Counted from the first letter of the stretch, positions 1 through 9,295 are shown. The stretch: DNA of 64,000 nt from Sedimentibacter sp. MB31-C6 (GCF_035934735.1 NZ_CP142396.1:1860001-1924000); one strand, 5' to 3'. The notes: generated by a model not told the origin, from the sequence alone. Numbers and translations: made by a program.

Positions 1-279
1 CAAACAGGGATAACAAGCACCCGTTTAAGCAGGATAGAACTAGACCAAATAAATGAACCTTCTCCAGAGGTATTAAAGAAGCTGGCAGAATTATATCAAA
101 TTGATCTGATTTATTTATATAAGAGGGCAGGATATTTGGATGATACAGACGTTTTACCGCAATTGAAGCCTTTTGAAAACTATGAGGTATTAAACGATGA
201 AGAACGTAATTTTGTTCAGCAAGCTATTGATATTTTAGCTAAAAATCATTTGTCAGCAAATAGGGAGGTCATATTATGA
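1..279 (+). CDS. XRE-family HTH regulator, 3' part only
   Basis: The open frame enters from outside the window and gives 92 residues. The first visible stretch (RLSRIELDQ followed by SPEVLKKLAELYQID and a YLYKRAGYLDD end) is the second half of a Cro/C1 helix-turn-helix domain. An acidic C-terminal tail follows. Its TGA stop (277-279) overlaps the ATG of the methyltransferase gene in an ATGA junction, so the two are translationally coupled. By position it is probably a controller-type repressor or activator of the restriction-modification operon; that role is inferred. The N-terminus and operator site are not visible. Confidence 0.75.
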   Translation, partial: QTGITSTRLSRIELDQINEPSPEVLKKLAELYQIDLIYLYKRAGYLDDTDVLPQLKPFENYEVLNDEERNFVQQAIDILAKNHLSANREVIL

Positions 280-1334
280 AATATAGATTAGGGGAGTTGT
301 TCTGCGGACCGGGAGGCATAGCGTATGGCGCGATGGAGGCTCGAAGTTCAGACGGTAAATATTCAATTATCCATGAATGGGCAAATGATTATGATAAAGA
401 TACCTGCGCTACATATAGGTATAATATCTGCAATGATAATCCGGAAACTGTATACCATGAAGATATTAGAAAATTAGACATGCACAAATTATCTCCTATA
501 GATGCATTGGCGTTTGGATTTCCATGCAATGATTTTAGCATTGTAGGTGAACAGAAAGGTATGGATGGAGTATATGGTCCGCTTTATTCATATGGAGTTG
601 AAGCACTTAAAATTTTCAAGCCGGACTGGTTTCTGGCAGAAAATGTAGGCGGATTACGAAATGCTAATGATGGTAATGCGTTTACTAAAATTTTATCGGA
701 ACTTAGGGAAGCGGGTTATGTTGTTACCCCTCATTTATATAAATTTGAGGAATATGGAATTCCTCAAGCGCGACATCGTATAATAATTATTGGAATAAGA
801 AATGATTTAAGTGAAAATACAATTTTTAGGGTACCTTCACCTGAACCATATAAAGGAATTGATAATACATGCAGAACGGCAATTGAAAAGCCGCCAATTC
901 CTAAAGATGCATTTAACAATGAATTGACAAGGCAATCTGAGACTGTTATAGAAAGACTGAAACATATTAAACCTGGTCAGAATGCGTTCACAGCAGATAT
1001 ACCTTCCGAGCTGCAGCTTAATGTACGGGGAGCTAAAATGAGTCAAATTTATAAAAGACTTGAACCTGACAAACCTTCATATACTGTTACTGGAAGCGGA
1101 GGCGGGGGAACTCATATTTATCATTGGGAAGAAAATAGAGCCTTAACTAATCGAGAAAGGGCTCGGCTCCAGACTTTCCCTGATACTTTTAAGTTTATGG
1201 GTTCTAAAGAAAGTGTGCGTAAGCAGATTGGGATGGCCGTTCCTCGTGAGGGCGCAAGGATAATATTTGAAGCCATTTTAAATAGCTTTGCTGGTATTGA
1301 TTATGAGAGTGTGCCTGCAAACATCAACGAATAG
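276..1334 (+). CDS. DNA cytosine-5 methyltransferase (Dcm-like, type II modification enzyme)
   Basis: The 352-residue protein has the ordered C5-methyltransferase motifs: FCGPGG near residue 9 (SAM binding), the catalytic PC motif in GFPCNDFS near residue 84, ENVGG near 123, QARHRIIIIG near 166 and a motif-X-like QIGMAVP near the C-terminus. The variable region between motifs VIII and X should set the target sequence, which cannot be read from the sequence. It starts inside the end of the HTH gene and is followed 8 bases later by an NgoFVII-like nuclease gene, so it most likely protects host DNA against that nuclease and possibly against the LlaJI-like pair further on. It is the only methyltransferase in the island. 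Confidence 0.93.
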   Translation: MKYRLGELFCGPGGIAYGAMEARSSDGKYSIIHEWANDYDKDTCATYRYNICNDNPETVYHEDIRKLDMHKLSPIDALAFGFPCNDFSIVGEQKGMDGVYGPLYSYGVEALKIFKPDWFLAENVGGLRNANDGNAFTKILSELREAGYVVTPHLYKFEEYGIPQARHRIIIIGIRNDLSENTIFRVPSPEPYKGIDNTCRTAIEKPPIPKDAFNNELTRQSETVIERLKHIKPGQNAFTADIPSELQLNVRGAKMSQIYKRLEPDKPSYTVTGSGGGGTHIYHWEENRALTNRERARLQTFPDTFKFMGSKESVRKQIGMAVPREGARIIFEAILNSFAGIDYESVPANINE

Positions 1335-1342
1335 GACGGTGA

Positions 1343-2305
1343 ATGGCTATGTTTAATTCGGAAATTGTAGATAAAGTATTAATTGACCCTATAACTAGGG
1401 GAGCACAGAAATTACTGGTGCTTTCCGGATATGCAACACCGACAATGGCCTCATGGCATATTATGAAAATAAAGGAGCTTAAAATAAATCCTGTTGATAT
1501 AAAGCTAATCGTTGGTATGACTAATTATGACGGATTGACAATAAATGCACATGAAGGGTTTAAGCAGCTTGTAGATTCTCATAACGGATCAAATTTTTCA
1601 AAATTTCAATGCCAGTATATATGCGAAGGAGCCCCTGTGCATAGCAAACTTTATATTTGGCTGAAGGGCGATATTCCTATTGAGGCATATACAGGATCGT
1701 CTAATTATACACAGGCTGGCTTCAGCACCGGGAGAAGGGAATATATGGTTCCCTGCAATCCTGAAAATGCTTTTAACTATTATAATCAAATTGAAGGTGA
1801 TTCTATTTATTGCAATCATTCCGAAGTTGAGGATAATATAATATTTACACCTTCACATCCAGTATTAGATTCGGAGGGTGGCTACACTCAAGCTCTTGTA
1901 GGTAGGGGAATTCAACCTGTAAAATTATCTCTTTTAGCGAGAAATGGTGAAACTGGGACTAGGTCGGGACTTAACTGGGGACAGCGTGAGGGAAGGGAAC
2001 CCAATCAAGCCTATATTGGACTTCCTGCTCCGATAGCTCGCTCAGGATTCTTTCCATTGGGGAAACAGCATTTTTCTGTAGTTACGGATGATAATAAACA
2101 GCTAATTCTTCGGGTTCAGCAGGAAAATGATAAGGCAATAACTACTCCGATGAACAATTCACTTATTGGAGAATATTTCAGAAACAGAATTGGGGTTGCA
2201 AATGGGGCATATGTCTGGCGTTCAGATTTGGAGCGATATGGGAGAACTGATGTTGATTTTTACAAGCTGGATGATGAGCACTATTATATGGACTTTTCAG
2301 TTTAA
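1343..2305 (+). CDS. NgoFVII-family restriction endonuclease (PLD-type)
   Basis: The 320-residue protein matches the NgoFVII type II restriction enzyme pattern. The N-terminal half has one phospholipase-D-type active site, HSKLYIW followed by GSSNYTQAGF (about residues 107-135), the arrangement used by metal-independent nucleases such as BfiI that dimerise to complete the site. The C-terminal half (about 185-320, with NQAYIGLPAPIARSGFF) looks like a B3-type DNA-recognition domain. NgoFVII itself cuts at GCSGC, but the specificity here is unknown. It lies 8 bases behind the methyltransferase gene, as expected for a restriction-modification pair. Confidence 0.82.
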   Translation: MAMFNSEIVDKVLIDPITRGAQKLLVLSGYATPTMASWHIMKIKELKINPVDIKLIVGMTNYDGLTINAHEGFKQLVDSHNGSNFSKFQCQYICEGAPVHSKLYIWLKGDIPIEAYTGSSNYTQAGFSTGRREYMVPCNPENAFNYYNQIEGDSIYCNHSEVEDNIIFTPSHPVLDSEGGYTQALVGRGIQPVKLSLLARNGETGTRSGLNWGQREGREPNQAYIGLPAPIARSGFFPLGKQHFSVVTDDNKQLILRVQQENDKAITTPMNNSLIGEYFRNRIGVANGAYVWRSDLERYGRTDVDFYKLDDEHYYMDFSV

Positions 2306-2439
2306 TTTTTTAGATTCTAAAAAGTACTCAAATTATATAATAGAATTATAGTATATGAGCTGTAATTTTCATTGATTAAAGACATAATCTATAATGTTGA
2401 ATCTAAAGCCTAATATTTCAAATACAGGTAGGGAAAGGT

Positions 2440-2853
2440 ATGGACAACCATTCTAAAGAAGTCAGAAGTTATAATATGTCACAGATTAAAAGTAAAAATA
2501 GTAAGCCGGAAGAAGCAGTAAGAAAATATTTGTTCAGTAAGGGGTTCCGTTACAGGAAGAATGTAAATACATTGCCGGGAAGCCCCGATATTGTTCTTGC
2601 TAAATATAAGACAGTCGTTTTTGTAAACGGCTGTTTTTGGCATATGCATGAAGGATGTCCTAAATTTGTCTGGCCTAAATCTAATAAAGAATATTGGACA
2701 AAAAAAATACTTAGAAATAAGGCAAGAGACGAAGAAAATAAAGAGGCTCTTGAAAGGTTAGGATGGAAAGTACTGATAGTTTGGGAATGTGAACTGAAAA
2801 AATCGTTAAGTGAAGAAAGGCTAAATTTACTTTGCAGGCAAATTACAGAATAA
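2440..2853 (+). CDS. vsr: Very short patch repair endonuclease Vsr
   Basis: The 137-residue length is that of the Vsr family. The sequence starts with RSYNMSQIKSKNSKPE, then has the catalytic core SPDIVL with its aspartate near residue 47 and FVNGCFWHMHEGC near residues 65-77, which supplies the metal/zinc histidines and cysteines. Vsr nicks DNA 5' of the T in T:G mismatches that arise when 5-methylcytosine deaminates, so its place beside a C5-methyltransferase is functionally coherent. A 134-base gap separates it from the nuclease gene. AGGGAAAGGT before the ATG is an acceptable ribosome binding site. Confidence 0.93.
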   Translation: MDNHSKEVRSYNMSQIKSKNSKPEEAVRKYLFSKGFRYRKNVNTLPGSPDIVLAKYKTVVFVNGCFWHMHEGCPKFVWPKSNKEYWTKKILRNKARDEENKEALERLGWKVLIVWECELKKSLSEERLNLLCRQITE

Positions 2854-2936
2854 TACAGAGAACATTTAAGATACAGATAAGGATATTGATTTTTAATAGA
2901 TCTTATAAAGATACATTAATATTGAGGAGGTAGTAT

Positions 2937-4928
2937 ATGATAGATTTATCTTCGATAAGCTCAAATGAGAAACTGGCATTAGTATGCCTATATTTTGCTC
3001 AGTTAAAAAGTTCAGATGAACGTTATGCAAACAAGAGATGTGTAAATGCTCTTACGAAAGTGGCTAATAAATACGGATTTACCTATTCAAAAGCTAAAAA
3101 TGACAGAGATGCTTTTGATGCTTTGTATGATAATGGGCGTAAGGGTTGGACAGACAGACCTTTGGAAAAGAGGAGCAAGTTTCTTTATAATATGTATATA
3201 AAGTATAAAGATTTTTCTTTGGATGAAATTGAAGAAGCTGCAGAAAAGATTATAGAAGAAGCGGAAGATGCCGGCAAACCGTATTTTAGCATTAAAACTA
3301 AGGATGCTGATACAGTTAGTGAGATATTAGCGAGAAACAGCAATATAGAATTTAATGGACTTAATATTTTACAGGATTCTTTAAAGTTGGGACAGCTTGT
3401 TTTTATCGTATTAGGAGGGGATAAGCCAAAGTGGGAAACTGGGCTCGCTGGTATGGGAGTGATTTCTCAGGAGCCGTATGATATAGGCTACAGCGGTAAA
3501 AATTATAGAGTTAAAGTTGATATGAAATTATTATTGGATAAACCAATTAAGAGAGAAGATTTACTGCCTTACAGAGACACTTATGGGATTATTGGAATTG
3601 GACCTATTGTTAAATGGGAACCGAATCAGGCATTATCACAAATACAGGAAAAGAATGCTATTGCGTTAATGAGAGCAATGCTTGAATTGAGTCCTAATAT
3701 TGAATCAGATTTAGATGCATTAATAGATAAAGGAACCCTTATACGTGTAAAAGGTGCTGCTACCAAATTAATTGAAGTTGAAACTATGTATGGAGAAGAT
3801 ATCAAAGATTCCATTGCAACAACGTTAAATATGATACTTAGAGAAGATGAAGATAATGGAGAAATAAATCCGGAGGGAGGAAATGGGAATGTCCCAGCAG
3901 ATGAGGATTCAGAAAAAAATGAAGAATATAAGGAAATAGTTTACAATACGGGATACACTTCTGTACCTGAATTTGAACGAAATCGTATTATTTTCGGTGC
4001 ACCGGGAACTGGCAAAAGTTATAAGCTGAGAGAAGACTGTGATGAATTAATGAAAGATGCAGGCGGAACCTACGAGAGAGTTACGTTCCACCCGGATTAT
4101 TCGTATGCGCACTTTGTCGGAACTTATAAACCGATTTCAGATAAGAAGGGTAATATTTTATATAAATTTGTTCCAGGTCCATTTATGAGGGTTTATGTTG
4201 ATGCTTTAAAAAGCGGAAAAACTGAGAGCCCAAAACCCCATTTGCTGTTGATTGAAGAAATAAACAGAGCCAGAGTAGCTGCCGTATTCGGGGATGTTTT
4301 TCAGCTGCTGGATCGAGATGAAGATTATGTAAGTGAATATAATATTCAGGCCAGCGAAGATTTAAAGAACTACCTCGCTTTAAAATTGGGAGGGAATCCA
4401 GAGAACTACGACAGGATTAAGATCCCTGATAATATGTTTATTTGGGCAACTATGAACAGCGCTGATCAAGGAGTATTTCCTATGGATACTGCTTTCAGAA
4501 GACGTTGGGATTTTGAATACATTGGAATTAATCAAAATGATGCTGAGATAAATGGCAAGATTATTATTGGTTCAGATACTCATGCCCTCGAAGTTGATTG
4601 GAATAAGCTGAGAAAAGCTATTAATGAAAAACTTTCAGTGGATTATAAGATAAATGAAGATAAGCTGATGGGACCATTTTTCCTTTCAAAGCAAATAATT
4701 AAAACTGATGAAAAAGGATATATTGCAAATTCTGATAAATTTATTGGTGCATTTAAAAGTAAGGTTATTATGTATCTATATGAGGATGCAGCAAAACAAC
4801 ATAAGCATAATTTATTTGAAGGCTGTGACAGCAGTAAGTATTCATCTGTATGCAATGCCTTCGATAAATTAGGTATTGATATCTTTGGAAGCAGATTCCG
4901 TGACATCTATAATAAGCAAGGAGTGTAG
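2937..4928 (+). CDS. LlaJI.R1/McrB-like AAA+ GTPase with N-terminal recognition domains
   Basis: The 663-residue protein is built as an N-terminal helical region (1-110), a PUA/EVE-like segment (about 140-240, GQLVFIVLGGDKPKW) and an McrB-type AAA+ motor. The motor has Walker A GAPGTGKS near residue 357, Walker B LLLIEEINRAR near 437 and the sensor stretch MNSADQGVFPMDTAFRRRWDF near 507. McrB-type motors hydrolyse GTP and translocate DNA for a partner nuclease. The partner here is the LlaJI-like protein starting 5 bases downstream. GAGGAGG precedes the ATG. Whether it acts as a methylation-dependent type IV enzyme or as an LlaJI-type system protected by methylation cannot be settled from sequence alone. 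Confidence 0.85.
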   Translation: MIDLSSISSNEKLALVCLYFAQLKSSDERYANKRCVNALTKVANKYGFTYSKAKNDRDAFDALYDNGRKGWTDRPLEKRSKFLYNMYIKYKDFSLDEIEEAAEKIIEEAEDAGKPYFSIKTKDADTVSEILARNSNIEFNGLNILQDSLKLGQLVFIVLGGDKPKWETGLAGMGVISQEPYDIGYSGKNYRVKVDMKLLLDKPIKREDLLPYRDTYGIIGIGPIVKWEPNQALSQIQEKNAIALMRAMLELSPNIESDLDALIDKGTLIRVKGAATKLIEVETMYGEDIKDSIATTLNMILREDEDNGEINPEGGNGNVPADEDSEKNEEYKEIVYNTGYTSVPEFERNRIIFGAPGTGKSYKLREDCDELMKDAGGTYERVTFHPDYSYAHFVGTYKPISDKKGNILYKFVPGPFMRVYVDALKSGKTESPKPHLLLIEEINRARVAAVFGDVFQLLDRDEDYVSEYNIQASEDLKNYLALKLGGNPENYDRIKIPDNMFIWATMNSADQGVFPMDTAFRRRWDFEYIGINQNDAEINGKIIIGSDTHALEVDWNKLRKAINEKLSVDYKINEDKLMGPFFLSKQIIKTDEKGYIANSDKFIGAFKSKVIMYLYEDAAKQHKHNLFEGCDSSKYSSVCNAFDKLGIDIFGSRFRDIYNKQGV

Positions 4929-4933
4929 AGGGC

Positions 4934-6409
4934 ATGGAGATTATATCTGAGTTTGTCAGAGAGCAGAAGAGATATGCTAAAAATGATTTAAGTGAAATCT
5001 TCAGATTATCATCTGGAGAAACTGAAACTTTTATTAAAAACCTCAAAGCATTTGGGGTATTGAAGTCTGTAAAAGGCAGCACTAGACAGAGAGAATTATC
5101 TGATTTGGTGGATGAAGACATTGAAATTGTAGATGTCATATCTGGTAATGATGATTATTTTTATGTTTTCACTTATGTTGGTGTTATTACAATTGGTTCT
5201 AGAATAATTAAGTGTTATCCCAAGTATCTGCTGTCTGAGGATAAACCACTAAGTGAGATGAAACAAATTTTAAAAGTTATCAGCAAATATGGATCTAAAG
5301 AACAAATTATAAATCTATTTAATGGTGACGGAGATTTAAGCAGTTTTAATATTTTGGCTGTCATATTATTTTTATTGAATGATTACCATGAATATGGAAT
5401 CTATAATAATACTGAAGATATTATTGAAGTCAATGGTGAGGGTGAAATTTTATGGGACAAAACAATAAGTGATGGGTTTGCCATTATCAGTAATAATCGT
5501 CCCTATTATATAGAACTCTATACTAAGAAAACAGTTGATGATGAACATGACTTCTTTAAGCAGCTGCATGAATGCATATTAACAGAGTGCTCAGATCAAT
5601 TAAAAGATTCAGGACTGCTTGAATTGTTTGATATGACAGAAGTTAGCCTTACAGATGATTTGTTGGATTCATTGGGTGATACGAACTATATATTATATAG
5701 ATTGGAGTCTGAACTGAATGTGCAGTTTAATACAAGAAAACAGATACTCCTTAAGACTATTTATGCATATGTGGCTCATAAACGTACTTTGCAGGACAGT
5801 TATGGAATAAGCATGTATGGGACAAACAGCTTTAATCTTGTATGGGAGGATGTTTGCAGTGAAGTATTTGATAATAAACTTCATTCTGCTATTGAACAGC
5901 TTGAATTACCAGTTCCCGTATGTGAAGAGTATAAATCCAATAATAAGTTGATAGATATAATTGAAAGACCGATATGGACAGGAATTGATACTGATGGAGG
6001 AATGTTTAATAAAACTTCAAGTGAAACATTGATACCTGATCTTGTAACAATTTCTTATCAAGATGAAAAGATGCAGTTTCTTATATTTGATGCAAAGTAT
6101 TACAATATAAATCTGGAAAAGGGTCAGGAGCTTAGAGGGAATCCAGGTGTCGGAGACGTTACGAAGCAGTATCTTTATCAGCTGGCATATAAAAGGTTTA
6201 TATCTGATCATCAAATAGAGGTAGTTAAAAACTGTTTTCTGATGCCGACAGAGGATAATAAAATTGTTAAAAAAGGCAGAGTTAAGATGGATATGCTCAG
6301 TAATTTAGGGCTTCAGGATATTCAGATTCGTTTATTGCCTGCAGAAATGATGTATAATTATTACCTCAGCAATGAAATAATGGATGTTTCGATTTTAGAA
6401 TTAGACTAA
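4934..6409 (+). CDS. LlaJI-family restriction endonuclease subunit (McrC-like partner)
   Basis: The 491-residue protein fits the LlaJI restriction endonuclease family (the R2 subunit). The C-terminal third has a PD-(D/E)xK nuclease core: LIPDLVTI near residue 366, then FLIFDAKYY near 383, giving the acidic pair and the catalytic lysine, followed by QYLYQLAYKRF. The N-terminal part is a winged-helix-like region (ELSDLVDEDIEIVD) without a clear function. The start codon lies 5 bases after the stop of the McrB-like gene with an AAGGAG site inside the end of that gene, so the two are translated together. It should supply DNA cleavage to the motor protein. Confidence 0.8.
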   Translation: MEIISEFVREQKRYAKNDLSEIFRLSSGETETFIKNLKAFGVLKSVKGSTRQRELSDLVDEDIEIVDVISGNDDYFYVFTYVGVITIGSRIIKCYPKYLLSEDKPLSEMKQILKVISKYGSKEQIINLFNGDGDLSSFNILAVILFLLNDYHEYGIYNNTEDIIEVNGEGEILWDKTISDGFAIISNNRPYYIELYTKKTVDDEHDFFKQLHECILTECSDQLKDSGLLELFDMTEVSLTDDLLDSLGDTNYILYRLESELNVQFNTRKQILLKTIYAYVAHKRTLQDSYGISMYGTNSFNLVWEDVCSEVFDNKLHSAIEQLELPVPVCEEYKSNNKLIDIIERPIWTGIDTDGGMFNKTSSETLIPDLVTISYQDEKMQFLIFDAKYYNINLEKGQELRGNPGVGDVTKQYLYQLAYKRFISDHQIEVVKNCFLMPTEDNKIVKKGRVKMDMLSNLGLQDIQIRLLPAEMMYNYYLSNEIMDVSILELD

Positions 6410-6610
6410 TTTTACAAAGTGACATTAAGATTTATATAGTTAATGGGTATATAACAAAGTATAGATAATAATTTGTTTTTTAAAACAAGAAATATAAAAA
6501 CTCAATATTAGAATTAGACATAAAAGTTAAAATAAATAATCATAAAACAATTCTGCAATTAAGGATTTTTATAGGTAATGATTTTTGTTTCTGTTCTTTC
6601 AAAATGTTAT

Positions 6611-6638
6611 ACAGTCGTCTTTTGAAGCGGCTGTTTTT
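6611..6638 (+). terminator. Rho-independent terminator of the restriction operon
   Basis: An imperfect hairpin, ACAGTCGTCTT paired with GAAGCGGCTGT and using two G-T pairs, is followed by TTTTT. It sits between the LlaJI-like gene and the next gene. The rest of 6410-6703 is AT-rich and I see no gene in it. Confidence 0.6.
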
Positions 6639-6703
6639 AACATAGTAATAGTTCAGTTGTAGTAAATAATAAAATACAATTAATAATAAAGGAGGATATT
6701 TTC

Positions 6704-7102
6704 ATGCCAAAAGCAGGAGATTATTTTATTGTAGAACTAAAACCGTCTCACATCGATTGGGGGAAGTATAGATATACAGATACACGAGAACCAATCGACG
6801 GAGAAGGGTATATTCCGATACCATTAAATTATGCACGGAGGTTCGGGATTTATAACAGCAACCATTCTCATACTGGGCTGGGATATAATTTGTTTAATTG
6901 TATATCGGCAGATGGCTATTTTGAGGGAGTATTGAAAGCAGCGGGAAGTAAAGAATCAGGTGATATTTATGCAAAACAATTTGAAGGAAATGGTGATCTA
7001 AAAGCTTTAGGAAGATGGTTCAATAGATGTGGTGCTAGAGTTGGAGATGAGGTGAAAGTTCAATGGGTATCACCTATAGACATCATAATAGAACTTTTGT
7101 AA
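6704..7102 (+). CDS. Orphan B3-like DNA-binding protein (predicted)
   Basis: The 132-residue protein has no catalytic motif I recognise. Its centre (GYIPIPLNYARRFGIY, then FEGVLKAAGS, FEGNGDLKALGRWF and GDEVKVQW at the end) resembles the recognition domain in the C-terminal half of the NgoFVII-like nuclease upstream, which has AYIGLPAPIARSGFF at the equivalent place. I therefore predict a solo B3/EcoRII-N-type DNA-binding domain, perhaps a specificity or antirestriction component; this is inference. AAAGGAGG precedes the ATG. It has its own transcription unit after the 6611 terminator and is followed 39 bases later by a small HTH-like gene. Confidence 0.5.
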   Translation: MPKAGDYFIVELKPSHIDWGKYRYTDTREPIDGEGYIPIPLNYARRFGIYNSNHSHTGLGYNLFNCISADGYFEGVLKAAGSKESGDIYAKQFEGNGDLKALGRWFNRCGARVGDEVKVQWVSPIDIIIELL

Positions 7103-7141
7103 TGATTATAAATTTATCCTAAGCAGATAGGAGGAAAATAC

Positions 7142-7477
7142 ATGGGAAAATATACAGATGAAGAACTAAGGAAGTTTCCTAAGATTACATGTAAGATAGC
7201 TTCTGAATATCTTGGGATATCCCCAATGGCAGTAAGTATAGGAATGAGAAACAATCTGCTGCCGATTGGGTTTGCCGTTCATAATGAAGACAGATATTCT
7301 GAAAGTTGGAGTTACCATATTATTGCCGAAAGACTGATTGCTTATAAATATGGAAGGATTTCAGAAGTTCAAGTTGAAAATATAGAAAAAAGTCTTAATA
7401 CAATTATATCTCAATTTGAAGAAATGAAAAAAGACTTGCTTTTTATATTAAGCGGAAACGAGGAACAAGAGATTTAG
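7142..7477 (+). CDS. Small protein with putative helix-turn-helix
   Basis: The 111-residue protein begins with a helix-turn-helix-like stretch, ITCKIASEYLGISPMAVS at about residues 15-32, similar to excisionase/MerR-like small phage proteins. A basic/aromatic middle and a C-terminal amphipathic helix that may be a coiled coil (SEVQVENIEKSLNTIISQ) follow. No enzyme motif is visible. GATAGGAGG precedes the ATG. It could regulate this island or be a phage-derived excisionase-type protein; neither is established. Confidence 0.5.
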   Translation: MGKYTDEELRKFPKITCKIASEYLGISPMAVSIGMRNNLLPIGFAVHNEDRYSESWSYHIIAERLIAYKYGRISEVQVENIEKSLNTIISQFEEMKKDLLFILSGNEEQEI

Positions 7478-7577
7478 AACTATTTGAGTATGCGTTTTCG
7501 CTAAATAATAAAGATAGTGATTTATGATTTTTTTAGGTTTCATATTGTAACTAAGAAATAGTAAAGAGAGGGTTACT

Positions 7578-9227
7578 ATGGCTGATAAAAGATTCATTAA
7601 AATGAACAGAGAAGTTTTATATAATGAAATATGGGAAATTTCAGCGGCGGGTACTGCAAGAAAATATAATATTCCTTATAGTGAACTTCTTAGAATATGT
7701 AAAGAGAAACAAATTCCTACTCCGCCTTCCGGATACTGGACAAAACTAAGCTTTGGAAAAGCTGTTGAAAAAACTCAGCTACCGGAACATCCAGAAAAGG
7801 AAGTTATACTTCCTACTGATAACCACGGAATAAAAGATTCTAGTGGTTCAATTATATCAGAAAAAACTGATTTAAAAGATGAAGAACATAAAGAGATAGA
7901 AACAGAAGATATGGAAGAAAAATCTGTAGTTGAAGCTGAAAATAATAGGGAAAAATCATCAATTGAAATCAACGAAGAAAGTGATGAAATGAGTCTTGAA
8001 GATTCTAGTCTAACAGACAATCTTAATGTATATAACAGAGAAAAATTATATGAGGAAGTATGGGAGAAACCTGTAGTTCAAGTTGCTGCTGTATATGGAG
8101 TATCCGATGTCATGATACATAAGATTTGTAAATCACTTGATATTCCAGTTCCTCCGAGAGGATACTGGGCAAGAGTACGCGCAGGAGAAAAACTTAAAAA
8201 AACCCCTCTTCCTGCAAAGGAAGGATCAAATCAAATTATTGGTTATAAAACCTATAAAGAAGTTAAAGTTATTAAAGAGCAAAGTCTGGATTTTTTACCA
8301 GAAGACGAGAGACAGAAAGTTTTGCTTGCAGCCGAACAGATTCAGTTAACAGATGATAAAGAAAAACTACATAAAAAAATTAAGGAATATCATCCGAAAG
8401 TAAGAGAATGGAATAAAAATGATAGGAAAGAAGAAAAAGCTCAAAAAGGCTTTAGGAATTATTCGACGCCTCCTCCATTTTTAGCAGGTGTTATTTCAAA
8501 TGAAACACTTCCTCGTGTACATAGAATACTAGATACACTATACCGCCAAATTGAGTTATTAGGAGGGTCTGTTAATGATGATCTCTCACTTATAATTAGA
8601 AATGAAAGAGTAACTCTTAAAGTATTTGAGGGACAAGATGAAGTTAAACATGAACTTACTAGACAGGAAGCTCAAGAATTAGTTGTTTATGAGGATAAAA
8701 TACGACATGATAGGTGGGCAAGCAAACCTAATATCAGAAAATATGATTACATTTTCAACGGTAAGCTAAAGGTATCTATTCTCAATAACAAGTATTTCAG
8801 AGATTCTGAGAAAGTAAAAATAGAATCCCGTCTTGGTGATATGCTGATAGATTTATATGAACAATCTGAAGTAGTCAAGAAAAAACGTGAAGCGGATGAA
8901 GAAGCTAAGAGGAAAAGAGAAGAAGAGATAAGGCTTCGTGAAGAGCGAGAAAAATTATATAGTGAAGAAGCCGATAAAACCGCTTCACTAACAAATATCG
9001 CACAGGATTATGAAGTTGCTTGTAAAATCAGAGCTTATATAGAAGCATTAGAGTTAAGAGCAGATTTGAGCGATGAAGCAACTGCTGAATGGATTGAGTG
9101 GGCAAAGAAAAAAGCAGATTGGTTTGATCCTATAATAGCAAGAGAAGATGAATTGTTTGGAAGACGTGAACATGAGAAAAGCGAAGAGCAGAAGGTTCTG
9201 AAAAAACCTAGAGGCTATTGGTGGTAA
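7578..9227 (+). CDS. Protein with two copies of an HTH-like IPxPPxGYW module and a coiled coil
   Basis: The 549-residue protein is of unknown function. An N-terminal module (about residues 8-70) is repeated at about 152-215. Each copy reads R-x-x-LYxEVW/EIW, a helix-turn-helix-like segment (IPYSELLRICKEKQIPTPP in the first copy), then IPTPPSGYW or IPVPPRGYW and a basic K-TPLP-like tail. A long acidic linker separates the copies. The C-terminal half has a charged coiled coil (EADEEAKRKREEEIRLREE) and ends KKPRGYWW, so the GYW motif recurs there. The modules look nucleic-acid-binding. Being in a defence island suggests, but does not show, an antiphage role. Confidence 0.55.
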   Translation: MADKRFIKMNREVLYNEIWEISAAGTARKYNIPYSELLRICKEKQIPTPPSGYWTKLSFGKAVEKTQLPEHPEKEVILPTDNHGIKDSSGSIISEKTDLKDEEHKEIETEDMEEKSVVEAENNREKSSIEINEESDEMSLEDSSLTDNLNVYNREKLYEEVWEKPVVQVAAVYGVSDVMIHKICKSLDIPVPPRGYWARVRAGEKLKKTPLPAKEGSNQIIGYKTYKEVKVIKEQSLDFLPEDERQKVLLAAEQIQLTDDKEKLHKKIKEYHPKVREWNKNDRKEEKAQKGFRNYSTPPPFLAGVISNETLPRVHRILDTLYRQIELLGGSVNDDLSLIIRNERVTLKVFEGQDEVKHELTRQEAQELVVYEDKIRHDRWASKPNIRKYDYIFNGKLKVSILNNKYFRDSEKVKIESRLGDMLIDLYEQSEVVKKKREADEEAKRKREEEIRLREEREKLYSEEADKTASLTNIAQDYEVACKIRAYIEALELRADLSDEATAEWIEWAKKKADWFDPIIAREDELFGRREHEKSEEQKVLKKPRGYWW

Positions 9228-9295
9228 ATATTATATAAATAACTCATGAAAATTTTGATTTAAATTGGCTGTTAATACAAAAAAGGAGGGATAAA

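Noticed and set aside
6490-6530. Second copy of the LlaJI-like C-terminus (SILELD)
   Set aside because: Only about 13 bases match the true gene end; too short to claim a duplication.
7775-8020. Leftward serine-rich frame inside the 549-residue gene
   Set aside because: It is the complement of the acidic linker of the real gene and has no start signal.
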